In this document: piece after piece, positions 34,990 to 48,033 of the stretch
Layout of the letters: each line of letters begins with the position of its first letter
How positions within the stretch are numbered: position 1 is the stretch's first letter
Source of the DNA: Irpex lacteus
Taxonomy: Eukaryota; Basidiomycota; Agaricomycetes; Polyporales; Irpicaceae
Length of the DNA stretch: 64,000 nt
Direction of reading: 5' to 3'
Assembly (NCBI GenBank): GCA_001986395.2
Contig: MQVO02000006.1
Span: 1,054,001 to 1,118,000 of the forward strand
Notes under the pieces: generated by a model
What the model saw: only the letters and a program-made list of their open reading frames with translations
Told to the model about the DNA's origin: nothing
The model's database searches: none
Program-made: the position numbers and the translations under genes

Positions 34990-37900
34990 TTAGGAGAAGT
35001 ACATGACGAGGGCAGAGTTAGCGTGGATAGGTCTGAATTGTTGCTTGTAGGCTTGCAGTTGGTCAGTACCAGTCGATCCATCTGCCGTCCGGCCATCCGA
35101 TTCTTCAAATTCGAGGTTCGAGTCCGGACTGTAATGGTTCTTGGCCCGACTACATACGATGTCGGCATCTGACACAGTAGCAGACCAGTTAGACTTCTAG
35201 TTTGTAGAAAGATAATATTTGGCTCACAGTAGACAGGCGCGGGGATAGAGACGGATCGCGTGCTACGTGCGTATACATGGCAGAGCGTGAAGGAGAGGCT
35301 TTGAAGCCCATCGACCCTGTACAGTGGAAACAGCCAGTCAGTGAAGGTTATGAATGTCAGTCGAGAAAAGTACATACGTGAAATCGTTCTCGTCGTACAG
35401 CACGTTATAATGCGCTGGCCTCGACGTGCCCAACAGACCACCGTGCGACTGCAGATAGAAGTCAAATTCGGTGGGATGGGCAATCTCTGTGTCCACCACA
35501 GTTCCTGCCCTGCAGTTACCGCTTCTATCTGCATCTGTCGGGGTCTTTGGGAAGAATCTGACGTGGTGACGCTTTCCGACGACGATGACGGTAATCTTGG
35601 GGGCCACTCCGACCTTTTTGCAAGCAGCTGCGAGGTCATCGTTAGTTACTGTTGTGGCGAGCGACAGATGGTATGTGAATGGGCTTACCTTGTATGAGGG
35701 GAAGTTCTGGGATCGAAACAATGAAGTAAGTGACAAGTAATGACGCACAGGTTCGAAAGACTCACCCTTCTCCAGAACTTGCTTGAATTGTCCCTCGGAA
35801 ACACCGTCTAGAAGATAAATCAATCGCGCGCTACAGAAAACAGCGACGGACAAAAACCTACCGCGATAGAAAATTATACGCTTGGGCGGGGCGGCGTTAG
35901 CTGGCTTCTGTTCAACCTGTCTACGATAGCCAATAAACTTGCGAATGATATCCTGTGGGCATTACACACAGCGGTCAGTCTATGCTCAACACTGAGACGA
36001 GTGCTTATACGACTTACCTCAGCCATATCTGCGAGATCATCTATCATCTCCTGACGAGATGTTTGAACGCGCGAAGTCGCAACATACTTGGCGTGGTCGG
36101 AGTCGACGTTTCCGACGAGTGCGGTAAAGGACGGACGCCCCTCCGAGTGCGCAGCGGGGTGGATGACATCGGCCTGTTCGGAAAATCATAAGCGAAACAT
36201 ATACTGAAGCGATAGTAAAGCTTACTTACTCCCATGACCAAAGTAGGGTTGTGGGGGTCAGTGAGGATCGACACCGCACGAGCATCCGGAATGGTGTTGA
36301 TGCCACCGAGCTTCACGTTCAGCCTATACGTAGTAGTATGTTAGCAAGCAGCGGACTTAGTGGGGTCATCCAACTCACTTGAGACAAACGTTCGCATAGT
36401 ATTGATCGTTGGCCTTAAACGCTTTGCCCGACTTAAGACACTGGGTGGCTACACCCAACAGTACATCGCCGACACTTGAGATTACGACGTTCGGGTCAGT
36501 TATAACCAGCAGAAGCCAAGTTGACTTACTGCTTGATAGCGGTATATGTATCTGCTGCGTTCTCAGGAAGTACGAAAACGAGGAGATCAGGCATGCGCCC
36601 CGACTTCGCTTTTACCTTTCCTCCCATCTGCCTTACATGCTACATAAAAATTTCGAGTCAGGGGGCCAAACCACTGGACAGCAGAAGTAACGTACGTCCA
36701 ATACACTACCCTGAGCAGTGGCCCACATAACCTCTGGGCGCTCGTCATTAATGAGCATTCCTGCAAGGTTCAATGAGTATATCAGTACCCAACTCGGAGG
36801 AGTATTGCGCTAATACTTACCGACACTTCTGCAAGCTTTGATCATGCTTGCGATAGCTTGCTGCGCGGTGTTATTGTTGAATCGGTTTTCACGCTCGTAT
36901 ATGATCCAGCCCCAGGCTTGGATCGCTTTTGGCTGATAGAACTTCTTATCTATCATGTTCCAAGCCCCGTCTCTCGGGGTCTAGAGAAATTACTCAGATA
37001 AAACACACTGGAGACGATCGACTTCGGACACATACCACGTTCGGTTGCCTAGAGCCAGTACCATACTTGAGTGTCGGTGCGGGCAACACTCTAGCGCGAA
37101 CTGATTGCGGCTGCTCTTCAACATGCAGGCCGAATTGCTATATAGACACGTCAGTACTGATCTTAAAGAACTAGCACGAGTGATCATGTACTCACCCTCA
37201 CATATTCGGATTGGCCATATTGAAGAACCTACAATAACAAAGCCGATCAGCACCAGATACACTATATCAACCATTCTGTCACTTACCCCCAAGCCATCGC
37301 GGATACTCTGCAGCCGCTGGGCGGGCTTCTTGGTTGCGAAATTAAGGACATCCTTCGTGCGATCTGATGGCACTTGCTTGCGCATGATCTGCCCCGGAGG
37401 CATTGTGCAGAGCTCCAGAGGAATTAGAGCACCGGAGTGGAGCTTAAAAATAGCGCGAATGAGCGTGTGCTATATGTACAGATACATAGACAAACGTAAC
37501 TCACCTCAACGCATGGCAAGTCTGGATACGCCAATGGTTGATTGTATGTCTGTTGGAAGTAGGCAGCGACAGTCAAGGTTTGTCCACTTTGGAGGGTGAA
37601 GCGCAGGTTGTTCGCCCCAGCAGAGGACAGCTTCTTGATGGTCCGCAGGCTGTTACTTCCTCTTGTCTTGATCTTAGCCCCTTGAAGGAACCGCTGTACT
37701 CGTTGATGTTCTCTGGCCGGGAATCCTTTAGAGGGGGCTAGGATCAAAGGCTGGTTGGTGGGACGACCGAGAAAGTCGAGCATGAGCTCGATCAAGGTGC
37801 CGGGTCGGTACATGGCGCCGGTACTGATGTCGATATTCATGTACATGCGGCCTTGCCCCGGCCTGACACTCTGGAAGTATCCCCGCCAGAGCACAATTCC

Positions 37901-38965
37901 GGACCCGATGTTGACGGTCTCGCGATCGGTAAAGAAGCTCCTGACGTTGAAGGGCCAGCGCATCGTCGGCTCGTGGCGCACGACGACGTTCAGGGCCTAT
38001 ACCGCGTCAATACTCAGTATACGCATACTTCTCCCGCCCGTGGCTCCAACGGGTACTTACCGTGATCGTTGTCAGGACTTCATTGTCATGGCTCTGTTTG
38101 CCCTCTAGGAAACGAGCGGTGATCCTGTAAGATCACATATTCAGTCTTCAATATCAGCGAGCACAGGACCGTGACATACTCTGGGTTGATCTGAGCAACC
38201 CATGTCAGCTTGATCTTATACACTTTGGGGGACCGTGGGGGCTTCGCAGGCTTTGCTTGTGTGCCAGAGGTGGCCTGTTGCTGTGGAAGGCTGACGTCGA
38301 ACTACGTAGCATACATGAGCGAACAACAAGGCGCATGTGAGGCTTGAGCTATACCGTCATGGACCCTTCGGTGAACGGGAGCTTCTGCCTCGCGAACATA
38401 TTCTTCCTCCCGTCGTAGACAGCGGGAGGAGTGAATATGTGAGGCGCCACTACCTCTTGCAAGTGGCGAATGAGCTCCATGTTCAACGTCAGTGGGTTCG
38501 TCTGCTCAGAAGGAGTCATAGCTGCGGCGTGGTTAGCGGCGTCACGAGTGACAATGAACTCAGGTACTCACCCACTATGAAGAGGAAGATGAAGTAGAGC
38601 CCACAAAGTTAGACATACGATCGACCAAGAAGACAAGAAGACAAACCGTCATAGTGATGAATGATATCCTGAGGAATATCAACGGGGAAATGGTTCGTCC
38701 ATACTTCAATGGCTTGACCAGCAGTACCGAAGCCCTTTCTCTTTACACCAACGGTCTGGACATGGTCAGCGGGAAGGACACCTGCACGGGCTGGACCGCC
38801 TCCACGAACGGGACCACCTCCACGGGCGGGGCCACCTCCACGGCCAGGTCCGCCACCCCGTACGACTGCTCCGCCTCTCCCGCCAGCCGTTGTAGTACTA
38901 GATACAGAAGCGCTGTCTCCGCCACCGCCTCTCCCACGTCCACGGCCTCGTCCGCGACCACCCAT
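34990..38965 (-). CDS. AGO: Argonaute (QDE-2/AGO family) with RGG-rich N-terminus and intact slicer residues
   Basis: Small-RNA-guided nuclease of RNA interference. Rough splicing gives about 950-1,000 residues in many exons. The first ~55 residues are an RG repeat region ([16 protein letters not shown], then units such as RGGGPAR and RGGGPVR), a typical target for arginine methylation. The Argonaute N-domain follows ([29 protein letters not shown]), then L1, PAZ and L2 segments ([20 protein letters not shown]) and MID. In PIWI, after splicing, [20 protein letters not shown] supplies the first Asp, [11 protein letters not shown] the second Asp, and [12 protein letters not shown] the catalytic His. 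RQEMI provides the likely Glu finger. The C-terminus reads NSALVMYFS, ending near the family's usual aromatic end. All slicer residues appear present, so cleavage activity is predicted. Confidence 0.95.
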
Positions 38966-39693
38966 TTGACGATGCTTTGCTTGTGATAGGTGATAGTAAA
39001 GAAGAGAGATATGAAGAGGGGGTATGGAGCAGAGAGAAGCTTCTTATACGCGTGAAAGAAGACTGAATTACATGACACAAAGCAAATCGATGACCAGTTA
39101 GAATAGGACTGGTCGTAGCTCATCATTTGATCGTGACCGCTCACCTCTGTCGTCTGGACGCGAAGTACTGCTATAACGCTCTGCTTTTGTACTCGCAGTC
39201 TCGTCCTCCTCGGCGAGAAGGGGGGAAGGGACTGTGAGGATAAAGGGCAGAGATAGCGATGGATACTGGCAGACAGGCGTGCCCACGCTCGGGCCTAAAT
39301 GAAGGTGGTAGGCGCGCACTGCCTATTCGGGGTATGTCCTCAGCCACGGTCATTTCTGAGCAGTTGTCTGAGCCTGGGACTTCACAATCCCCGACAGCCA
39401 TTGTCACTGTGCTTCTAGATCCTCTCTGAACCTCTGCGGATTATCAAGACTGCTTCATGGAATCAGAATCTGATACAGGGAGGATGTCAGATAGTATTCG
39501 ATGAACCAGCTGACGCCGCTCTATTTGTACACTGCGACATGCGGAAGACGCATTGTCTCATTTCATTACCACAGTGAGTCACTTGTACCTATTCTATCAC
39601 TCTTTTAGACATTCGTATGACGTGCCATGGGAGCAGATGCGTGGATAGACTCGCGGTGGAGGCTTGCGTGTGGCCATCGATACCCATCCGTGT
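38966..39693. other. Argonaute upstream region
   Basis: About 730 bp: promoter of the minus-strand Argonaute gene and the 3' flank of the amidohydrolase. Open frames on the minus strand (39098-39407) show no family pattern. No repeat or RNA gene recognised. Confidence 0.45.
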
Positions 39694-40995
39694 TCATGGA
39701 GTGTGGCCCACTACTTCCCTAAACCTAGGAAACAGTTCCAGAGCGGTGCCGTTCGCCACCTGTGACAAGCCCTCCGTGTCATCCCCATAGTACTCCTCAA
39801 TGTTGTTCGTGAACCATTCAAGAGTCTTCTCACTGACGGCTGATAAGGCAAGGTCAACTCTGTTCGCACTCAATAGCTGTTTAGACTAACCAGGATAGTC
39901 TGTACCAAACAGCATTCGCTTTCTCCCAGCGCAGCCCTCGACGAGATGCAAGGTGCTGTCATGCGCAGACAGGGCGCTGTCGAGATAGAAACTGCACAGG
40001 TCCTCGATAACCTCTTCAACAGTGAGCGCTCCACCCATATGCACGGAGAGCGCAGCGACTCTAGGAATCAACGCCAACAAACTTCCCCCGAAATGAGCGA
40101 GGATGATCTGAACCCTGGGATACCGCCTCTTCGTCCCAGTCACGACAAGATGCGCTGCGGCCTTGAACGTCTCACCAGGGACTTCCGTCACTGGTATCCC
40201 CAGACACTCATGAGGAAACGGCTTCGACGACGGTGTTTGTGTTCCATGCACAAACACCACCGCCGACCGTCTGTCTAGCTCCTGCCATATTGCATCGAAC
40301 TGTGGTTCTCCTAGATAGACTGCGGATATGAATGAGGATATGAATGCGCGTCAGTGGCCACCTTCTACGTAAAGGACGGAAAGAAGCGAACGCTACCTCC
40401 GTGTTCCCCTTCGCCATACGACGAAGACAGACTCACACCGTCTGCGCGCAGCACGTCCAGAGCGTACTCGATCTCACGCAAAGACCCTACGCCCCGTACC
40501 CAACGAAATAAAATCCAAGTACTGATTTTAGCAATCCAGCTACGCACAGAGATATCCGCACGAGGATAACGCACCTTCGACGTCTCTCAAATCCGGCAAA
40601 CAAGCAAACCACCCAAATCGCCCCTGTGCCTCCTCGGACTCACACAGCTCTTTTGCGTACGCGTTCATCTTTCTCACAGCGTCCCTGCCCCTCTTTCTGC
40701 CATCATCGCTCGCGTGTCCCCCTCCATCTCTATCTTCATCTTCGTTTTCAGAATTGGTATTGGTGGTATTGGTAGTGGAGTCAGAATATCGACCCATCTT
40801 TTCTGGTATGCCGGCAGGGTAGCTCAAGACCGCTGCTCCTATACCCAGCCGGTCCATCATGGCCAGACTCTTGGATAGGGACCACGGCAGGTTCTCTGCA
40901 GGGGTTTTCCAGCCTACGTCCTTGGCAGAGCTGAGCTTCGCCTGCATGAAGAATGGCGCGAAGATGTGGTGGTGTACGTCGATCTTCAGAGGCAT
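39694..40995 (-). CDS. Amidohydrolase family 2 enzyme (ACMSD-like metal-dependent hydrolase/decarboxylase)
   Basis: TIM-barrel metalloenzyme of the amidohydrolase-2 family, which includes 2-amino-3-carboxymuconate-6-semialdehyde decarboxylase and gamma-resorcylate-type decarboxylases. From ATG 40995 the product opens MPLKIDVHHHIFAPFF with the metal-binding HxH at residues 8-10. FVHGTQ and IILAHFGGSLLALIPR supply further His ligands, and MLFGTDYP the conserved Asp. The last intron joins GTDYP to AVSEKTLEWFTNN, and translation ends at 39694 after ELFPRFREVVGHTP. Between EKMGR and RDAVRKMNAYA there is a ~35-residue low-complexity insert rich in Thr, Asn, Glu and Asp with no splice signals to remove it. 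Substrate unknown. Confidence 0.87.
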
Positions 40996-41524
40996 CTATA
41001 GCTTTCTCGAATATAGGTGAATGGAGTGGCCGACCTGCCGATATCTGTGTAGGATAGGAGAGGGAATGGGGGGTGTCCAGACTTTTGTAAACCGTTCCGA
41101 TTTTGTACTGAGCCGTAGAGGATTTGCACAATCCCATACTGCAATGTATCTACCATATTCGCTCCAATATACCAGCAACCATGACGCATCGCACTTTAAT
41201 CACGGATATCCACGTGTAGAACTGCATTCCATACGTCGCTTTACCCTTTGCTCGCATGTCCGAAGCGAAGGAATCGATTTGTGTGCGTTCGCAACCACGC
41301 AGGGTATGTTCAATCGTGTAAGCCAGCTACAATACCACTGCAAATACGTCAATCGAGTACTATATAAGTCTATATAACCACAAACAGCAGTGTACGACAA
41401 AGTCACGAAGCCACAGAGAATAAACGACAGACGGACGCAACATCGTAGTGATTGAAGTTCAAAGTCGTTGGCATCCGTCGATCCTCTCTGTCTCCCTCAA
41501 TCCGCAGACAGACAGTCCAGGTGC
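40996..41524. other. Intergenic upstream of the amidohydrolase
   Basis: About 530 bp between the amidohydrolase start and the 3' end of PDB1, both minus strand. It carries a CACGTG at 41211-41216, about 215 bp upstream of the amidohydrolase start. No gene seen. Confidence 0.45.
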
Positions 41525-43101
41525 TCAGTTGGTGCGGTAGAGAGCACGCTTGGCGACCTTGACGATCAAAGGTGTGTCGGGGAAGGCAAGAGCCTCGAGG
41601 TTGGCGGCATACTACATACAAATCTCATTAGCGAAATGTCAGGAATTAGCATAAGCACCACCACTTACAGGTGTGGGGATGTCAGCACCAGTGACACGCT
41701 CAACGGGCGCATCCAGGTAGTCGAACGCCTCGCTCTCAACGATCTGTGCGCAGATCTCACTGCCGACACCAAACATAGGGAAGCCACCCTCAACGATGAC
41801 GAGACTGAACACACAGAAACCATTCCGTCAGACCTGCTTTCACACCAAACCAATACGAACGAAACATACCGGTTAGTCTTCTTCACCGACCGCTTAATAG
41901 TGTCAATATCCAAAGGACGAATGCTCCGCAAGTTGATAACCTCCGCCTTGACGCCCTCCTTAGCGAGGATATCAGCCGCCTCCAAGCTGAGAGACACCGA
42001 TCGGCTGTGTGCGACGATGGTGACGTCGGAGCCTTCACGCTCGACTTTAGCTTTGCCGATGGGGATCGTGAAGTTGTCCGAGAGGGCTTCTTGAGAGACG
42101 GGGAAGGTGACACCGTAGAGCATCTCGTTTTCGAGGAAGACGACGGGGTTGGGGTCACGGATTGCCGACTACCGTGAAATCGAGTGGTGAGTTATCTTGG
42201 CTATAAGGATAGTGTTCGAAGACGCACCTTGAGCAGACCCTTGCAGTCCTCTGCGCTCCATGGGCTGACAACCTTCAATCCGGGAACTGAGCCGTACCAT
42301 GCAGCGTAATCTTGTGAGTGCTGAGCGGCAACACCAGCAGCCGCGCCGTTAGGCCCACGGAAGACGACAGGACACGGGACGTTTCCGCCTGACATGTAGT
42401 AGGTCTTTCCAGCCGAGTTGACGATCTGGTCGATAGCCTGCATGGCGAAGTTCATCGTCATGAACTCGCAACTACAGTACGTCAGTTTATTTATGCAGTA
42501 ATTTGGTTGTAGGGTGCACGCACATAGGTCGCAAACCGGCGAGAGCAGCACCCGTTGCGATACCGGCGAAGCCCATCTCGGTGATTGGTGTGTCGATCAC
42601 TCGCTTCTCTCCAAACTTGTCAAGGAGACCTTTTGTGACCTGCACGAAATGAAAGTGTGTTTAGCACACCAGCCAAGATTATTTGCATCATAAAGTCAGG
42701 GCGGAATTTCAAACGCGGATTCAGGAGTTCGGGACAGTCGTCCGAAGTTCAAGCAAGACTGTATGTTCATAAGGAAGAGCTGAGAGAGATACGTACCTTG
42801 TATGCGCCGTTGTACCTTGCAACTTCCTCGCCGATGATGAACACACTCTCGTCTCGCAACATCTCCTCCTCCATAGCGGCATTGAGAGCCTCACGAACAG
42901 TCATCTGCAGGTGCCCATAAGAAAGTAATTAGCACCCCTCCCAAGATAATATCATATGACACCGCCACGCACCGAGTGTTGTTGAGACTCTGAAGTGTAG
43001 CCCCTCCGACGCGCTGCGAGCGCGGAGGGTACAGCCCTCGAGCGAGTCGCAGCGACAGCGCGAGCTCGGAGGATGCTTGATACGGCGGTACGCGACGCCA
43101 T
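41525..43101 (-). CDS. PDB1: Pyruvate dehydrogenase E1 component subunit beta, mitochondrial
   Basis: Beta subunit of the E1 heterotetramer of the pyruvate dehydrogenase complex, in the mitochondrial matrix, converting pyruvate to acetyl-CoA with thiamine diphosphate. ATG 43101 gives [20 protein letters not shown], an Arg/Ala/Ser-rich targeting peptide. The mature enzyme follows: [95 protein letters not shown] and [15 protein letters not shown]. The C-terminus is [11 protein letters not shown]. Length and order match the family. It is divergently transcribed from an SDR gene. Confidence 0.97.
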
Positions 43102-43378
43102 TGCTGAGGCTTTTAGTGGTAGCTGTAAAGGGGAGTCGGGGAGGGAGATGGAGGAGGGGGACTTTGTGAGCTGGCTTTTCTGGATGCGCGCGTGCAGAGT
43201 ATTTGCGGCTCGGGGTCGCACGGGTCCTGCACTGAAGCCTCCCCAGCCAATCGGCCACAGGCGTCTCCAAACAACGCCCGCCTTCGAATTCCTTCAACGA
43301 CTCACACCACTTCCTCTTACTCACAAATCGTCTTATCTCGAATACTTAGCGAGCAAAGTAATATCACCTCTGCTCGCC
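43102..43378. promoter_or_regulatory. Compact divergent promoter between PDB1 and an SDR gene
   Basis: Only 277 bp separate the two start codons on opposite strands, so both promoters and leaders must share it. Open frames crossing it are upstream extensions of the PDB1 frame. No specific factor site identified. Confidence 0.5.
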
Positions 43379-44408
43379 ATGTTTAAACCCGTCGTCGTCG
43401 TCACTGGCGCATCCAAGTGCATATCGACCACCGAATCCCTTGCACTGAATGATCTCCGCTGACCTCACTATTCCCCAGAGGCATCGGACTCGCCGTCACC
43501 AAACTGCTACTCGAGAAGTTCGGGACCGCGGTCGTCGCCATCTCCAGGTCCGAGAGCCCGGAGCTCCAGCAGCTCGCTCAGACCCACGGGCAGGCTCTCC
43601 TGCACTTTAAATGCGATGTGTCAGTACACTGTCCTCCGCTGTCTGTCAGTGTTGGTGCTGATAGAGGGATGGTGGTCGTAGTACGGACAGCGCGGGCTTC
43701 GCGCAGGCTATCAAGACCGCCCACGATGCTTTCCAGCGTATCGACAGCGTTATCCTCAATGCTGGCGTGTTCGATCCTGTGGGCAAGATTACCACCTCTG
43801 AGATCTCCCTCGATGCTTGGAAGGCCAACTTTGAGGTCAACTTCTTTTCTTTGATCAGTGCATTGCGGGTGACTGTGCCCCTGCTCAATGCGAACGAGAC
43901 CGACGTCAAAGGGAGGATTGTCTTTGTGAGCTCTGGTGCTGCAACTAGCGGCACGTATGGGTGGGGCCCCTATAACGCGAGCAAGGCTGCAATGAACAGC
44001 TTATGCCGGTATGTATAAACATTATCATAAGGAGTGGCCGTCATCTTACATGCATCTACTTAGGACCATTGCACAAGAAGAACCAGGTATCATATCCGTC
44101 GCCGTACGTCCAGGCAAAGTAGACACTGCCGTACGTCACAACAAGCGCCCCCTGTACATTGACCCTACTAACAATTCGTCACGGACACACAGATGCAAGC
44201 GCAAATCCGACAGCTCGCCGGCACCGACAAGATGCGTCCCGAGGACGTCGCTCGCTTCGCCAAAGAACACGAAGAAGGCAAGTTGGTTGCACCTGAAGAG
44301 AGCGGGCATGTTATTGCTGCGTTGGCACTTAATGCGTCGGCTGAGTTTACGGGCAAGTTTGTTAGTTGGGATTCGGAGGAGTGTAGGGATTTTTGGGATA
44401 CGAAGTAG
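43379..44408 (+). CDS. Short-chain dehydrogenase/reductase
   Basis: NAD(P)-dependent Rossmann-fold oxidoreductase of the SDR family, resembling sepiapterin reductase-type and yeast YIR035C/YIR036C-like proteins. Splicing after VVVVTGASK joins GIGLAVTKLLLEKFG, restoring TGxxxGIG. The acidic site CDV joins TDSAGFAQAI through a second intron. RIDSVILNAGVFDPVGKI holds the NAG motif, VFVSSGAA the catalytic Ser, and WGPYNASKAAM the Tyr and Lys. Later parts (ISVAVRPGKVDTAM, PEESGHVIAALALNAS, FTGKFVSWDSEE) fit the family C-terminus. About 250-260 residues. Substrate not predictable. Confidence 0.9.
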
Positions 44409-44766
44409 CTTGCGGAAAGAAGGAAAGTCGGTGTACAATGTACGATAGGAATCAAATGTAACAACGAAATAGTGTTTGCATGCAGTTGAAGCACTTCGAC
44501 ACCGTCGACACATTCTCGCGGCATTCAAATGCAGTAAAGACTGCAATACGTAGGCAATCCCAAGCATACGTCATTGTTATTGAAGGCCAAAAAGATGCTA
44601 CAAAATTCAGCAGGCATAGTCACGGTGGTAGGGTAGGGTAGGTATCGCAGGTTGGTGACGGGGTTTATATGATGAGGTATCGCTGGGTGGTTCAAGACGT
44701 GGAGGACTTGGCCGAAACTTGAGGGAGAAAAACTCGATAAGATGGAAGGGGGCCCAAGAGATGCAA
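44409..44766. other. Convergent intergenic region
   Basis: About 360 bp between the 3' ends of the SDR and CENP-A genes. It holds both termination regions; open frames there are antisense or 3' run-ons. No gene seen. Confidence 0.5.
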
Positions 44767-45528
<762 letters not shown>

Positions 45529-45917
45529 TGTGAGAGGTGGTGGGTGTGGTTGAGGGGTGGTGGGACGCGTTGGTTGGGGTGGGCTGTAATTACTACGTCC
45601 TTCAAGGAACTGAGCCTAAGACGACGAAAGCGGTGGAGGGTTTCGAGATAGAGGAAGAGGAGAGTGAGGATGCCGCAAAGGATGGTCGGACGAGAGGCAG
45701 CCTGCGCTGAGCTCGTTCGAGTGAAAAGTGAAAAGGAGGAAGATGAACTGTGGCCAGTACCAAACAACTCCGTCCGCGAATCCCGACCCACTTGAACTCT
45801 GATCAATTCCCACGTGGGCGTCCACAGTGACCCAATTCGGAAATGCCGCGTCTGTCACATAGTGTCACGTCACAGTCGTCGCGCACTTGAGCTTGGGATT
45901 GTCACGGTGGCAGCGTC
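45529..45917. promoter_or_regulatory. Divergent promoter: CENP-A / DEDDh nuclease, with CACGTG palindrome
   Basis: About 390 bp between two head-to-head start codons. A 10-bp palindrome CCCACGTGGG lies at 45809-45818 with the E-box CACGTG in its centre, about 100 bp from the nuclease start. A nearby GTGTCACGTCACAG also contains an ACGTCA half-site. Whether these drive either gene is inferred only. Confidence 0.45.
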
Positions 45918-47707
45918 ATGTACTCACGAGTTCCTAGGCTCGTGGCACGGGCAGTGGCGAGAATAAATACCGCGTCTCGATATCCTAGGAGTTCGCCGTC
46001 GGTTCGAATTCTTTGCTCTCGACAATATCTATCGACGCGTACATACGCCGAGATGACACAGAATACAGAGGTCGCTACGGGATACTATCGGCTCACCGAC
46101 ATCGTCTGGGAATGGTACAGTGATCGTTTGTCTTTGAGCAGATCAGGTACTTATATACTGTCTTGCTGAATGGTATTGGTACGCAGGCATCCAGTCCTCC
46201 CGAATCCCGACGATATAGGTCCTTTGAAAGCTTTGATCGGATGGGAAGCACTTGTGCATCCCGATCATCCACTGCGTAAACCAGGCCAGGATGGCTTGGA
46301 GCTTTTCATCGGTATAGCATAATCGCTCAGTGTCTTTGACCAGCCACTGACGTATTCCATGTAATTGCTAGGTATATTCGAGAACGGAGAGGCTCGACTA
46401 CTCATGTCCTCCGCCCAAATCTCATACATAAGCTACTATCTGCACGCAATGGGCCTCACAAAGGAACCAATCGGCCTACCTTCAAGTCGATACTTGATTA
46501 AAAGGGGTGACCTCAAGAGTTGTGCACCAGACTACTACAAGGACGCCCCCGCTCTCAGAAAATCCATGAAGGTGCGCTCTCCCAAACTCTCCCAATCGTC
46601 TTCGCTCTTAATTGACGCATCGCACGCCACACCAGTCAATCGAGAAAGCCAACAAACGCCTCCGAAGTATGGGCGCCGCAAACGACAGACTCACAGGCCG
46701 GCGCATGGACTTCGAACGCGTGCGATCATACTGGACAGCCAAGCGCGGTACATGGCTCGCGCTCGACTTCGAGAGCTGGGAGCGAGAGAACTCGCTGTTG
46801 CTCGAGGTGGGGTGGAGTCTCGTCCGGTGGGATGCAGATGGCAAGGAAGTGAATGAGCAGGTTCATTTGATTGTTAAGGAGCGCATGCAGTATCAGAATG
46901 GGACGTATGTCCAGGGTAATCGGGATGTGAGTCGCGGTCTTCAAATTGTTTGTGGCTGCGAAATGTTTGGGGAGATGGACTCATGAATGTTTTGTGTGGG
47001 TAGCATTATAATTTTGGACAGAGCGAGCAGGTTCCCAAGAGCGAGCTCAAGGACCGAGTGAGGAGCGTCATCGACGAAGCTCGCGCCGCAGGCCCTCTAT
47101 TCCTCGTCTTCCACGACTCCAGTCAAGACATGAAGTTCGTACAAACACTGTTTCTCCTACAACGCCATCTTATGCCATTTTTACTTAGGACTTTAAACAC
47201 AGCCGAACTAGGAGGCCCACTGACAGGGATATCATACCGACTCCCAGACGAGGCGCCATCGACCGGGACGTTCATCGTCGACACGGTAGACCTCTTCGCC
47301 GCTCTCGAGGGCAACTCCAGTGCAAACAAACGAAGCCTTGAGCAGACGTGCAGGCAGCTGCAAGTATCTCCGCTCGAGAACCTGCATAATGCTGGTAACG
47401 ACGCCCACGTACGTCCATACCATCCCGATATCTCCCATTACCGATACCAGATTGTTCTTACTGGTGACTTATGGTATGGCACCTGCAGTACACAATGCTA
47501 GCCCTAAAATCAATGGCAAGCAGCGGCCCACTAGACTCCCAACGTCAACACCGCTGGCCCTCGTACATCTCTTCCACAGGCCTCGGCGCCGATCTCCCCG
47601 GGATAGACGGAAACCCGGACGTCGAGGAGCTCGAGGGCCCGAACGCACGCAACTTGGTTTACGAACCTGCGGCTGCTGGTGAGGATGTGGACATGGAGGA
47701 TGCGTGA
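45918..47707 (+). CDS. Gfd2/YDR514C-type DEDDh 3'-5' exonuclease-like protein, possible mitochondrial targeting
   Basis: RNase H-fold protein of the fungal Gfd2/YDR514C C-terminal domain family. The nuclease domain is complete: LALDFESWE gives the first Asp and Glu, FLVFHDSSQD the second Asp, and NAGNDAHYTMLALKSM the C-terminal H...D-type residues of a DEDDh exonuclease. An upstream region (TGYYRLTDIVWEW, HPVLPNPDDIGPLKALIGWE, LMSSAQISYISYYLHAMGL, SCAPDYYKDAPALRKSM) is shared with family members. ATG 45918 adds MYSRVPRLVARAVARINTAS, rich in Arg and Ser without acids, like a mitochondrial presequence. An in-frame ATG at 46053 would give a protein without it. The C-terminus is acidic (AGEDVDMEDA). 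About six introns. Confidence 0.8.
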
Positions 47708-48033
47708 CGGAGATCGATTTTTTGTAATATCTAGTGTAACATCTGTACCGCATGCCACTGTATTTTTACTTTTTGCATTTTACACCACTCGAAGTGCCGC
47801 AGCGTGACCACAGCCTGAATCGCCATATGTCAAGACTTGAAATGTTTCAGGACATTAAGATGCATATTAGACATTAGATGGAACAGATCACAGAACGTAT
47901 AACGCGCTTTTAATATGGAAATTGTATAGGCAAGCATCAAGCATGAACAGCTCGTGCGGGAAATGGGCGACAAACACGAGGCTAATTGTGTAAGGCTTAT
48001 GTCTGCTTATGTCCGAGATATCGATCCACCGTA
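47708..48033. other. Convergent intergenic region
   Basis: About 325 bp, AT-rich, between the nuclease 3' end and the first ceramide synthase 3' end. No gene seen. Confidence 0.5.
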
